Positions 43,443 through 50,865 of a stretch of DNA of 64,000 bases are shown here, piece after piece; position 1 is the first letter of the stretch, and the number at the start of each line of letters is the position of its first letter. The stretch covers positions 3,101,501 through 3,165,500 of the forward strand of contig NC_020156.1 of NCBI RefSeq assembly GCF_000332115.1, written 5' to 3'. Below the pieces are notes generated by a model. That model saw nothing but the letters and a program-made list of their open reading frames with translations. It ran no database searches and was not told the origin of the DNA. The translations under genes were made by a program, and so were the position numbers. The DNA is from Nonlabens dokdonensis DSW-6. GTDB taxonomy: Bacteria; Bacteroidota; Bacteroidia; Flavobacteriales; Flavobacteriaceae.

Positions 43443-43577
43443 TTTATATTTTTTTATTACTCTAAATGTAGATAATTACCACTTAAGAGTGTGGTAAGGA
43501 AATGTGAAATAGTATGGAATTAAGAATTGTAGTTAGATGATAATCGTTTCACCAAACAAATAATCAGATCACTGAAA

Positions 43578-44051
43578 TTAATGTCTTTTTCTCAAGCTGA
43601 AAAGCTTAGTAATAACTAGCATTACGATTAGAAACAGTAAAATGGGAATAATAAGAACGCTAGCAGCTTGATAAAAACGATCTATTTCAAAGTTTGAATT
43701 GGTATAATATCTTGTAGGCAGATGATTCATTGAAATGAACGTATACGCTTTTATGATGGTATAAACCCAGCATAATTTCAAGAATACGATTATAAAATAA
43801 AGAAATTTAAACTTAGAAAACAGTTTTAAACTCAACAATAACAGCACACTTCCTAAAATAATTCCACTAGTTAATAAGATAGTAAGTGCATCATAAGACC
43901 CTATAATAAAATAGGTGTCATGCACGTTGAAATCTAGTGTAGAATCTGCCAAGTTTAATGTATAAAAATATATAAAAACAAACAATGCTAAGCTTGACAT
44001 TAAAAAGATCAAGCTTGAAAAAAACTCTACTTTATGGAACTTAGATAGCAA
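43578..44051 (-). CDS. Four-helix membrane protein with COX1-like DTYF motif
   Basis: A 157-aa membrane protein with four predicted helices (about 10-32, 54-76, 82-104 and 127-150). Between helices 1 and 2 is LDFNVHDTYFIIGSYDA (about 38-54), which echoes the HDTYFVV stretch of cytochrome c oxidase subunit I. Canonical COX1 has about 12 helices and six metal His; only one His remains here, so it cannot be an oxidase and may be a structural cousin. It lies 2 bp after tsaC on the same strand, the last gene of a three-gene operon. Confidence 0.65.
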   Translation of the reverse strand: MLSKFHKVEFFSSLIFLMSSLALFVFIYFYTLNLADSTLDFNVHDTYFIIGSYDALTILLTSGIILGSVLLLLSLKLFSKFKFLYFIIVFLKLCWVYTIIKAYTFISMNHLPTRYYTNSNFEIDRFYQAASVLIIPILLFLIVMLVITKLFSLRKRH

Positions 44052-44053
44052 TT

Positions 44054-44671
44054 TTATAACTCGGTAGAACCTTTTCCTTCTCTTATAAGAACAGGCTCGT
44101 CGCCAGTAAGGTCTATGATCGTAGAACCTACGTTACCACCGTAGCCGGCATCAATAACATAATCTACTAAGTGTTCCCACTTTTCAACGATAAGACTTGG
44201 ATCTGTAGTGTATTCTATAACTTCATCTTCATCTTTAATAGAAGTAGAGATGATCGGATTCCCCAATAATCTTACTAATTCGGTGGCGATTTTATTATCG
44301 GGAACACGTATTCCCACCGTTTTCTTTTTCTTAAAAACCGTAGGTAAATTATTATTTCCTGGAAGTATAAAAGTATAAGGTCCAGGCAAGTTGCGTTTGA
44401 GAATTTTAAAAGTATTAGAATCTATCTGACTTACATAATCACTTAGGTTGCTTAAATCTTCGCAAATAAAAGAGAAATTAGCTTTTTCTAATTTCACTCC
44501 TTTAATACGAGCTACTTTTTCAAGTGCTGTCTTGTTAGTAATATCGCAACCTAAACCATAAACAGTATCTGTAGGATAGATGACAAGAGCACCATTTTTC
44601 ATTGCTTTGGCGATGCGTGCTAACTCTTTTTGATTGGGGTTATCTTCGTAAATTTTAACAAGCTCTGCCAT
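44054..44671 (-). CDS. tsaC: L-threonylcarbamoyladenylate synthase
   Basis: TsaC/Sua5 condenses threonine, bicarbonate and ATP to threonylcarbamoyl-AMP, the first step of t6A formation, and so works with TsaE (9372). The 205-aa protein has only the YrdC domain. Seen: GALVIYPTDTVYGLGCDITN (about 29-48), ISTSIKDEDEV and KKKTVGIRVPDN, with the basic-rich KRxxG-like nucleotide site. It lies 5 bp after a small membrane protein gene and 2 bp before the COX1-like one. A YciO-type relative without proven TsaC activity is possible, but one synthase must exist in the genome. Confidence 0.85.
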   Translation of the reverse strand: MAELVKIYEDNPNQKELARIAKAMKNGALVIYPTDTVYGLGCDITNKTALEKVARIKGVKLEKANFSFICEDLSNLSDYVSQIDSNTFKILKRNLPGPYTFILPGNNNLPTVFKKKKTVGIRVPDNKIATELVRLLGNPIISTSIKDEDEVIEYTTDPSLIVEKWEHLVDYVIDAGYGGNVGSTIIDLTGDEPVLIREGKGSTEL

Positions 44672-44676
44672 GATAA

Positions 44677-44985
44677 CTAGTATTGAGGTTGGAATAAAAG
44701 TTTAAATGGTAACCATAAAAATAACAATGCAATTATGGCAATGATGACACGTACCCAAAACTTCAAGTTGCTATTGCCAGAATTAGGAATCACCTCATAG
44801 CGGTGTTTTCCATTGCGGTCTATTTTGATCGCAACACGGCTCTTAGCATTGTCTGAATCTGATTTTTGATTTTTAACAAACCAAAACCATGCAGCTACAA
44901 CAACAATAGTTAGCAATACCATTCCTACCATGTTACTGATACTAGATTGTAAAACTTGTTGTGATATGGTTTGTAATTGATTCAA
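44677..44985 (-). CDS. Small membrane protein, unknown
   Basis: A 102-aa protein with two membrane helices (about 19-37, NMVGMVLLTIVVVAAWFWFV, and 81-99, VIIAIIALLFLWLPFKLLF) and a charged soluble loop of about 40 residues between them (SDSDNAKSRVAIKIDRNGKHRYEV...). The N-terminus is short and polar. It has no known motif. It is the first gene of the tsaC operon (5 bp gap), with about 40 bp of upstream space before the next gene. Confidence 0.65.
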   Translation of the reverse strand: MNQLQTISQQVLQSSISNMVGMVLLTIVVVAAWFWFVKNQKSDSDNAKSRVAIKIDRNGKHRYEVIPNSGNSNLKFWVRVIIAIIALLFLWLPFKLLFQPQY

Positions 44986-45025
44986 ACGAAATTATTTATT
45001 TGATAAATTTAATCAATAAAGTTGA

Positions 45026-45238
45026 TTAATCTATACGTTCTACTTCACTTTCTAATTTTAAAACGCTGGCGCCATCATCTTGTTTGATATACAAAGCTTT
45101 ATTGCCTTCTTCGCCATTTCTAGTGACTTCATTTCCGTCTATGGTTCTGGTCACTGACTTAGTAAATGTAGATTGTACTTTGCCTTGTGCTGTTCCGTTT
45201 CCCCAGCTCCATTTTACGTTTGTTCCTTCTTTAATCAT
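45026..45238 (-). CDS. DUF2945 family (Tudor-like) protein
   Basis: A 70-aa protein that fits the DUF2945/HVA1 Tudor-like family over its whole length: MIKEGTNVKWSWGNGTAQGK, then KSVTRTIDGNEVTRNGEEGN and YIKQDDGASVLKLESE. I start at the ATG at 45238, not at an earlier in-frame ATG at 45295, since the upstream extension runs straight through a perfect 16-bp palindrome (read as RFRES) and is absent from the family. Members are small, cytosolic, and of unknown function; Tudor-like folds can bind nucleic acid or proteins. No operon partner is seen. Confidence 0.85.
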   Translation of the reverse strand: MIKEGTNVKWSWGNGTAQGKVQSTFTKSVTRTIDGNEVTRNGEEGNKALYIKQDDGASVLKLESEVERID

Positions 45239-45267
45239 GATTTTTTGTTTAAAGATAGTTGCGATAC

Positions 45268-45283
45268 CGCTTTCGCGAAAGCG
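45268..45283. repeat. 16-bp palindromic repeat, copy 11 (intergenic)
   Basis: Perfect CGCTTTCGCGAAAGCG, 30 bp upstream of the DUF2945 start codon. Confidence 0.9.
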
Positions 45284-45340
45284 TGCTAACAACATATTAA
45301 CCTCACATTAATAGAACTTTAAGAGGTGAGCTTACTTCAC

Positions 45341-46714
45341 TTATAGTTTGCTCATAAGTTTTTTAACCCATTTCAGTTTATTAGAATAAGGCGCGTACTT
45401 CACTGGCAAATCGATCCACGTGCCGCGATGAACAACGCTTTTATAATGGGAGAATGTTTCAAAGCTATGTTTACCATGGTAGGAACCTATCCCACTATTA
45501 CCAACGCCTCCAAACGGTAAACGGTCGTTGATAAACTGCACAATACTGTCGTTAATCACGCCACCACCGAAGGAGAATCGCTGCACAAACCAATCTTCAA
45601 ATTTAGAATCACCTGTAAAACAATATGCGCCTAATGGTTTTTCATAGCTCTCGATCCAACTTTCTAACTCTTGCTCAGTGGTGTAACTTATTACAGGCAA
45701 AATAGGACCAAAGATTTCATTTTCCATCACCTTTGAGTCTCGCGACGGTTCATTGATCAAAGTAGGTGCGATGTAAAGCGATGCCTTATCATGGTTACCA
45801 CCGGTTAAAATGGACTCTCCAGCTATCATTTCAAGTAATAGGTCAAAGTGTGCATCTCTAATGATTCTAGGATAATCAGGGGATTTTTTAATGTCTTCTC
45901 CAAAGAATTCTTGAAGTTGGTTTTTAATCTCAGTGACTAATTGCTCTTTAATAGAATGATGCACTAGCAAATAATCTGGAGCAATACATGTTTGTCCGGC
46001 ATTGAGAAATTTTGCCCACACAATTCGTTTTGCTGTGACTTTAATCGCTGCAGATTCATGCACCACACATGGATTTTTACCGCCTAATTCTAAAGTTACT
46101 GGGGTAAGATGTTTTGCAGCCTCTTGATAGATTTTTTTACCTACACCAGGACTTCCAGTAAAGAAAATATAATCCCATGACAACGCGGTTAATTCTTGCG
46201 CCACTTGTGCATCACCTAATTGAACGGATACATGTTCTTGATCAAAAGCTTCTTCAATAATCTCTTTAAGTAAGGAACTCGTTGCGGTGGAGAACTCACT
46301 AGGTTTTAATACGACCGTATTGCCTGCTGCAACAGCACCTATTAAAGGAGCCAGTGCTAACTGGAATGGATAATTCCAAGGTGATATAATTAAAACATTT
46401 CCATAAGGTTCTGGGTATCTTCTCGCTTTACTAGGGAAATTTAGAATAGAGGAGGAAACTTTAGTGGGTTGCGACCACTTTTTTGTACGGTAAATAAATT
46501 TCTTTAACTCTGCTATGATAACGTTGTACTCGGTCAAAAAGGCTTCGAACTCACATTTTCCAAGATCGTTTTCAAGAGCTGCGTAAACGTCTTGTTCTCT
46601 TTTTTCAATGATCTTTTTAAGACGTTGCAAACTTTCTACGCGATATTTAATACCAATCGTTGTGCGACTTTTAAAGAAATTGATTTGTGCTTGATGGAGT
46701 TCTTTTATTTGCAT
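45341..46714 (-). CDS. Aldehyde dehydrogenase, long-chain/fatty type
   Basis: A 457-aa NAD(P)-dependent aldehyde dehydrogenase of the shorter class 3-like group. Seen: ISPWNYPFQLALAPLIGAVAAG, TGSPGVGKKI for the cofactor, ELGGKNPCVV with the catalytic base Glu, and the nucleophile Cys in NAGQTCIAPDY. The C-terminus (KWVKKLM) resembles the basic or amphipathic tail seen in membrane-near fatty aldehyde dehydrogenases; membrane binding is inference. It lies 3 bp after the NMT1-like gene on the same strand, suggesting one transcript, though the link of the two functions is not obvious. Confidence 0.88.
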   Translation of the reverse strand: MQIKELHQAQINFFKSRTTIGIKYRVESLQRLKKIIEKREQDVYAALENDLGKCEFEAFLTEYNVIIAELKKFIYRTKKWSQPTKVSSSILNFPSKARRYPEPYGNVLIISPWNYPFQLALAPLIGAVAAGNTVVLKPSEFSTATSSLLKEIIEEAFDQEHVSVQLGDAQVAQELTALSWDYIFFTGSPGVGKKIYQEAAKHLTPVTLELGGKNPCVVHESAAIKVTAKRIVWAKFLNAGQTCIAPDYLLVHHSIKEQLVTEIKNQLQEFFGEDIKKSPDYPRIIRDAHFDLLLEMIAGESILTGGNHDKASLYIAPTLINEPSRDSKVMENEIFGPILPVISYTTEQELESWIESYEKPLGAYCFTGDSKFEDWFVQRFSFGGGVINDSIVQFINDRLPFGGVGNSGIGSYHGKHSFETFSHYKSVVHRGTWIDLPVKYAPYSNKLKWVKKLMSKL

Positions 46715-46717
46715 GAG

Positions 46718-47623
46718 TTATAACAGGTCGTTAGTAAATAGCGTTGATGAATTTAAATGGTGTTTTTCTAATTTTTGATCTTGTAACCATTGTAGAAAAG
46801 TCTTGATGCCGTCAGGATTCATTTTACCCCATTGTTCTTTATCTCCTAGAACAGCACAAGTTAATTCAATAGCTGTTTTTAAATCCATATTTTGATCCTT
46901 TTCAGGAACTAGCTTGCGCAGTACGTCAGCAGAACGCTCAGGATGTTCTTGAGCATAATAAAAACCTTCTTTAGTCGCTTTAAGAAAAGACTGTAATGCT
47001 TCTGAATTAGATTTTACAAATGTTTGAGAACAGGCAATTACCGGAGAATAAGAATAGGGAATACCGTAGTCTTTAAGTTTAAAGTATTCCAGTTCGATAT
47101 TATTTTGTTGGGCTTGGACTGCTTCCCAATTGGTAAATATCCATGTGGATTCTACAATTCCTTTTTCCATCGCTTCCCAGATTTTCAACTTATCTGGATA
47201 GACACATTCTAAGATTCCTTTACCACCATCGTTTTTAATCATTTGTCTTACTATCGCATCTTCATAACGTGCATCATAAGAAGCATAAGTGGTATGATCT
47301 AATTCTTTAGGAGAGCTTATTCCTTTACTTTTTTTACATACTATAGCACTCAGGTCTTCTTGAAATAATGCCGCAATAGCTATAAGATTAAAAGGTTTGT
47401 GTTTAGTCTGATAGCTCATTACGCTTTCTAGAGGGCATAATGCCATATCCACTCGACCTAGTTCTACCTTCTTAGCTGGTGTCGTTTTGTAGTTATCGGC
47501 ATTAGGATCTAGAATTTCAATATTTAAGTTAACATCAGTATAGTAACCTAATTCTTGTGCGATAAAAAATCCGATATGATTTGCATTAGGTGTCCAGTCT
47601 AGAGCAATTTTAAGTGAAGTCAT
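46718..47623 (-). CDS. NMT1/THI5-like (ABC substrate-binding fold) protein without signal peptide
   Basis: A 301-aa protein of the NMT1/THI5-like substrate-binding fold: LKIALDWTPNANHIGFFIAQELGYY at the N-terminus, GRVDMALCPLESVM, and a C-terminal domain with GIPYSYSPVIACSQTFVKSN. It has neither signal peptide nor lipobox, so it looks cytosolic, unlike ThiY-type ABC transporter subunits. No thiamine ABC permease or ATPase is adjacent. The fungal THI5 CCCFC motif is not seen. It may make a pyrimidine precursor or bind a metabolite in the cytosol; this cannot be decided. It heads an apparent operon with the aldehyde dehydrogenase (3 bp). Confidence 0.75.
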   Translation of the reverse strand: MTSLKIALDWTPNANHIGFFIAQELGYYTDVNLNIEILDPNADNYKTTPAKKVELGRVDMALCPLESVMSYQTKHKPFNLIAIAALFQEDLSAIVCKKSKGISSPKELDHTTYASYDARYEDAIVRQMIKNDGGKGILECVYPDKLKIWEAMEKGIVESTWIFTNWEAVQAQQNNIELEYFKLKDYGIPYSYSPVIACSQTFVKSNSEALQSFLKATKEGFYYAQEHPERSADVLRKLVPEKDQNMDLKTAIELTCAVLGDKEQWGKMNPDGIKTFLQWLQDQKLEKHHLNSSTLFTNDLL

Positions 47624-47740
47624 TAAGAAACTATTTTTTGAATTACTAAAATAGCGTACTTCTCAGCAGATTCACCAAAAATTATGTTAGAATGATTCTA
47701 GTAATTTCTTTTGAGGCACCAACTTAACAAATAAGAACAA

Positions 47741-48436
47741 TTATAAATTTGCAACCAGTTTCCAGATAGCATCTTTCTTATTCACAGGAGCAATGATTTT
47801 AACGGGCTCTTTTCTCACCGGATGCACAAAGGCTAAATACCTTGCATGTAAATGAATGCTACCGTCTTTATTACTGCGTTTTGCACCATATTTTAAATCA
47901 CCTTTTATGACACAGCCTATTTTTGCTAGCTGCGTTCTGATTTGATGATGACGTCCTGTTTCCAGTTGTATTTCAAGTAAGGTATAACGATTTAGTTCTT
48001 TTAAAACAGAGTAGGAGAGTGCTGCTTTTTTAGAATTAGGAACTTCGTGATCGTGCGCATAGCTTTTGTTTTGCTTTGGGTTACGGACTAAAAAATGCTC
48101 TAATCGTGCTTTTTTCTCAGGTACTTTTCCTTCCACTATTGCCCAATAGGTTTTGTTAGTTTCATGATCAGCAAAAAGCTTGTTCATACGAGGTAAAGCT
48201 TTTGAAGTACGCGCAAAAATAACGACGCCGCTAGTAGGTCGGTCTAGCCTGTGCACCACGCCTAAGAATACCGCGCCTGGCTTATCGTATTTTTTGGCAA
48301 TATAGTCTTTGATCAAATCTGGAAGAATCTCATCACCAGTTTTATCACCTTGCACCAAGTCACCAGACTCTTTATTGATGGCGATAAGGTGATTGTCTTC
48401 AAAGAGGATTCTATTGGTAATGTTATGTTTATTCAA
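47741..48436 (-). CDS. RluA-family pseudouridine synthase
   Basis: A 231-aa pseudouridine synthase. The catalytic loop is VVHRLDRPTSGVVIFARTSKAL with D65. The ETGRHHQIRTQL and IKGDLKYGA motifs are typical of the RluA/RluC/RluD branch. There is no S4 domain. The target (23S, 16S or tRNA) cannot be named. The start codon overlaps the stop of the ParE-like toxin gene by 8 bp, so it may be co-translated with the toxin-antitoxin pair, an unusual neighbourhood for a core gene. Confidence 0.88.
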   Translation of the reverse strand: MNKHNITNRILFEDNHLIAINKESGDLVQGDKTGDEILPDLIKDYIAKKYDKPGAVFLGVVHRLDRPTSGVVIFARTSKALPRMNKLFADHETNKTYWAIVEGKVPEKKARLEHFLVRNPKQNKSYAHDHEVPNSKKAALSYSVLKELNRYTLLEIQLETGRHHQIRTQLAKIGCVIKGDLKYGAKRSNKDGSIHLHARYLAFVHPVRKEPVKIIAPVNKKDAIWKLVANL

Positions 48437-48716
48437 AGTTTCGAAAGTCTTGAGAACCGATAATAGTGCTTATTTCTACATAATCGGTCATAATTCTATA
48501 GTAAATGACATCAGAACCGCAAACGCATTTGCGATAACCTGATTTAATATCTTCTGCTACTTGAAAAGAATAGGGGTTTCGAGCAATGGAATCAAAATAT
48601 TCATATAGTTTGTCGTAGTAACTTTCAGCTTGCGGTATTCCAAATCGATAGACACCATAATCATATATTCTAATTATATCATCCTCCGCAATAGTTGTCA
48701 GCTTATAACTTAACAT
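48429..48716 (-). CDS. ParE/RelE-fold toxin
   Basis: A 95-aa protein of the RelE/ParE toxin fold, with helices then strands: LSYKLTTIAEDDIIRIYDYGVYRFG (about 2-26), YDKLYEYFDSIARNPYSFQ, and GYRKCVCGSDVIYYRIMTD (about 65-84) with the conserved basic and aromatic residues. ParE toxins inhibit gyrase, while RelE-type toxins cleave mRNA; the sequence with Y-R-x-C/H-x..Y fits ParE. Its ATG lies 14 bp inside the antitoxin gene. It runs into the RluA gene by an 8-bp overlap. Confidence 0.85.
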   Translation of the reverse strand: MLSYKLTTIAEDDIIRIYDYGVYRFGIPQAESYYDKLYEYFDSIARNPYSFQVAEDIKSGYRKCVCGSDVIYYRIMTDYVEISTIIGSQDFRNFE

Positions 48717-48948
48717 TTGCTCTAGTTCTGGCTATTTCTAAGATTTCATCTTTCGTTTTTGTTGAAATCCCACTTTTTTCAGCTTTCTCGAGCTTCATTC
48801 TTATGTAATCAATTTCTGCTCTTTGATTTCTGGCTTGCCTTATGAGATCATTAACCACTTCGCTTTTGCTAGCATATTCTTTGCTAGCGACTTGAGACTT
48901 TAGCCATTCATCATTTGGTTCGGTAAAGGAGATACTTTGTCTAGACAT
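48703..48948 (-). CDS. ParD-type ribbon-helix-helix antitoxin
   Basis: An 81-aa protein with an N-terminal ribbon-helix-helix (MSRQSISFTEPNDEWLKS and YASKSEVVNDLIRQAR) and a C-terminal Lys/Glu-rich helix that would clamp the toxin. I use the ATG at 48948, not the in-frame one at 48978, because the perfect palindrome TGGTGTA-AATA-TACACCA at 48960-48977 then lies just upstream as an operator, and MSRQSISF is the usual ParD start. It pairs with the ParE-like toxin encoded right after it (14-bp overlap). Confidence 0.85.
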   Translation of the reverse strand: MSRQSISFTEPNDEWLKSQVASKEYASKSEVVNDLIRQARNQRAEIDYIRMKLEKAEKSGISTKTKDEILEIARTRANVKL

Positions 48949-48959
48949 AACAATCGATT

Positions 48960-48977
48960 TGGTGTAAATATACACCA
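48960..48977. promoter_or_regulatory. Operator palindrome of the ParDE-like module
   Basis: TGGTGTA-AATA-TACACCA, perfect 7+4+7 inverted repeat 12 bp before the antitoxin ATG, fitting autoregulation by the ribbon-helix-helix antitoxin. Confidence 0.75.
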
Positions 48978-49054
48978 ATATTCTTACTGCTCAAATAGTC
49001 AAAGAGTATTTACAATATATAAAACCAATTCTACCTTGGTAACGTAAATAAACT

Positions 49055-50017
49055 ATGAGAAACCTTACTATAGCACTTCTTTCTGTAATTTTATATTCTA
49101 ATCACTTACATGCTCAAAAAATAGATAATCTCACTTCTATAAGAAATATAAATAACGATCATTATTTTAGGTTCCACTACGACAACGATTATTTTGCAGC
49201 CACTGACGAGAATTATACACAAGGATATAGTTTTGAATTAGTTACTCCGTTTTTTAAAAAGAATCCAGCTAACTTTCTATTCCTGAAGCCAAAAGATTCA
49301 GAAACGCAATATGGACTTACAATGGAGCATATAGGCTTTACACCAGACAGATATGATCTACCAGAAATTCAAGTAGGTGATCGGCCGTTTGCAGCAGCGA
49401 TATATTTAAAGAGTTTCATTATAGAGACTGACACAATTCACAAGAGCCGATTCACTTCTTCATTAAATATAGGAATGATAGGACCAGCAGCCTTTGGTGG
49501 TGAAATGCAAATTGGAATACATGAAGCAACAGGAAATAAAACGCCACGTGGTTGGGGCAATCAAATAATAAACGACCTTGTTCTCAACTATGAAGTTGGA
49601 TATGAAAAACAGCTCTTAACTTATAAGAACTTCTTTTCCTTTCAAACACAAGGAAACCTGAAAGTGGGAACACTCTTTACAAATGCGTCAATAGGTTTCA
49701 ATGCTACTGCTGGTATCATAAACTCTTCATTTAATTCTAAAAGGAACAAAAAAGGGTTTCAGTTGTATGCTTATGCGCAGCCGGTCATAAACGTTATAGG
49801 TTATGACGCAACACTTCAAGGCGGTTTATTTAACAGGAGCAGTCCTTACACTATTGATTCTAAAGACGTAAAGCGATTAACAGCCCAATTTAATTATGGA
49901 ATCGTTTTAAAAACAAAAACGCTTTATTTTGAATATACTCGATCTATGATCACAAGAGAGTTTGAGACTGGAAGTTACGCTAATTGGGGCGGCATTAGGA
50001 TTGGGTTTACGATTTAA
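49055..50017 (+). CDS. LpxR-like outer membrane lipid A deacylase
   Basis: A 320-aa outer membrane beta-barrel of the LpxR/DUF2219 family, which removes the 3'-acyloxyacyl part of lipid A. Signal peptide about 1-20 (ending LHAQ). Hallmark N-terminal stretch: HYDNDYFAATDENYTQGYSFE (about 41-60) with the Asn/Asp and Thr that bind calcium and form the active site. Further barrel strands with alternating aromatics follow up to the terminal RIGFTI, ending in aromatic/hydrophobic residues as expected. It is opposite in direction to the toxin-antitoxin pair. It acts on the product of the lpx genes at 12.6-17.3 kb. Confidence 0.85.
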   Translation: MRNLTIALLSVILYSNHLHAQKIDNLTSIRNINNDHYFRFHYDNDYFAATDENYTQGYSFELVTPFFKKNPANFLFLKPKDSETQYGLTMEHIGFTPDRYDLPEIQVGDRPFAAAIYLKSFIIETDTIHKSRFTSSLNIGMIGPAAFGGEMQIGIHEATGNKTPRGWGNQIINDLVLNYEVGYEKQLLTYKNFFSFQTQGNLKVGTLFTNASIGFNATAGIINSSFNSKRNKKGFQLYAYAQPVINVIGYDATLQGGLFNRSSPYTIDSKDVKRLTAQFNYGIVLKTKTLYFEYTRSMITREFETGSYANWGGIRIGFTI

Positions 50018-50026
50018 CTCTAAAAC

Positions 50027-50272
50027 TCATCCTTTGAAAACATCTTTCTTAGATTTGCTTTTTTGCTTTTCAAAAATCTTCCATAGAATTAAACTGACAC
50101 TTATTGTAATTCCTAAACTATTGATAACGATAGGAGCGGTGCCATTCTCAAAAAGCCATAGATTAAGACTACAGATTAACAGCGTGATACAACCCACCAT
50201 AATCCGTATACTCCAATTGAACTGAGTCTGCCAAAGCACATCGGCGATAGCTTTCATACTATTGAATTCCAT
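50027..50272 (-). CDS. Small two-helix membrane protein, unknown
   Basis: An 81-aa protein with two membrane helices (about 22-40, SIRIMVGCITLLICSLNLWLF, and 46-66, PIVINSLGITISVSLILWKIF) and a basic C-terminal tail (EKQKSKSKKDVFKG), which should be cytosolic by the positive-inside rule. Its first 20 residues could start instead at Met6. It lies 10 bp from the convergent LpxR-like gene and 12 bp after the lipoprotein gene on the same strand, so co-transcription with the latter is likely. No family recognised. Confidence 0.55.
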   Translation of the reverse strand: MEFNSMKAIADVLWQTQFNWSIRIMVGCITLLICSLNLWLFENGTAPIVINSLGITISVSLILWKIFEKQKSKSKKDVFKG

Positions 50273-50284
50273 AACAAGATCATA

Positions 50285-50749
50285 TTAATAATTTGATGGA
50301 TTGACAAACTGATTATCCTTAAAAATAATGAACCATACGTTGGTATGAGTAACATATCGATTTTCCCTTTTAGAAAAACCTGGAGCTAAGATTTTCATAG
50401 AAGAAATTGCATCTACTGCAAGTTTTTTTAAATCAGTATTGTTACTAATATTTCTTATGATTTCTAATTTACCATTTGGTTTGAATTTAACACCTATGTT
50501 CAACGTGTCTGCTTTTAGAATTACTTTGCGTTTATTTGCTTCATTGATTATAGAGCGACTTATAGAATTTTCTAAGCAAGATGAACTTGTGGCATTTTCA
50601 CAACCTTTCACTAATGGATAAGCAGGCTGATAGGGAAATGTTTGATCAACTTCTTGTATTACTTCACTTCTCTGCTCATTTTTCTTTGTTGAACAAGAAA
50701 TCAATAGCATGTTTATCAAAGCGTAAAAAAAAATAAACTGTTTACTCAT
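50285..50749 (-). CDS. Lipoprotein with TonB-C-like domain
   Basis: A 154-aa lipoprotein: the signal peptide ends in LLISCS, a lipobox with Cys19. After a linker (to about residue 45) it has PLVKGCENATSSSCLENSIS with two Cys, and then a domain with NIGVKFKPNGKLEI and AVDAISSMKILAPGFS. The pattern GCE...C...I and the beta-alpha-beta layout are those of the small TonB C-terminal-like domains abundant in Flavobacteria, often called energy transducer TonB. Here the N-terminal anchor is a lipid rather than a helix, so it is unlikely to energise transport by itself. Confidence 0.7.
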   Translation of the reverse strand: MSKQFIFFYALINMLLISCSTKKNEQRSEVIQEVDQTFPYQPAYPLVKGCENATSSSCLENSISRSIINEANKRKVILKADTLNIGVKFKPNGKLEIIRNISNNTDLKKLAVDAISSMKILAPGFSKRENRYVTHTNVWFIIFKDNQFVNPSNY

Positions 50750-50799
50750 GAAATTGTATATAGGTCTTTCAAAGATAAGTTACTGTTTACCACCAAAAC

Positions 50800-50839
50800 A
50801 ATCAAAAAATCCCCATTCACAAAATGTAAACAGGGATTT
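50800..50839 (-). terminator. Terminator after the M42 peptidase gene
   Basis: Read on the minus strand, AAATCCC (from 50833-50839) pairs with GGGATTT (50807-50813) and is followed by TTTTTG. Loop of 19 nt. Confidence 0.7.
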
Positions 50840-50865
50840 CCATAACTTTTAAATTCAAATTTCAT

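Noticed and set aside
47624..47740. TPP riboswitch upstream of the NMT1-like gene
   Set aside because: No CTGAGA-type thi-box core or matching hairpins were found.
49962..50225. Plus-strand frame overlapping the LpxR-like and two-helix membrane genes
   Set aside because: A shadow of genes in other frames, without an independent start signal.
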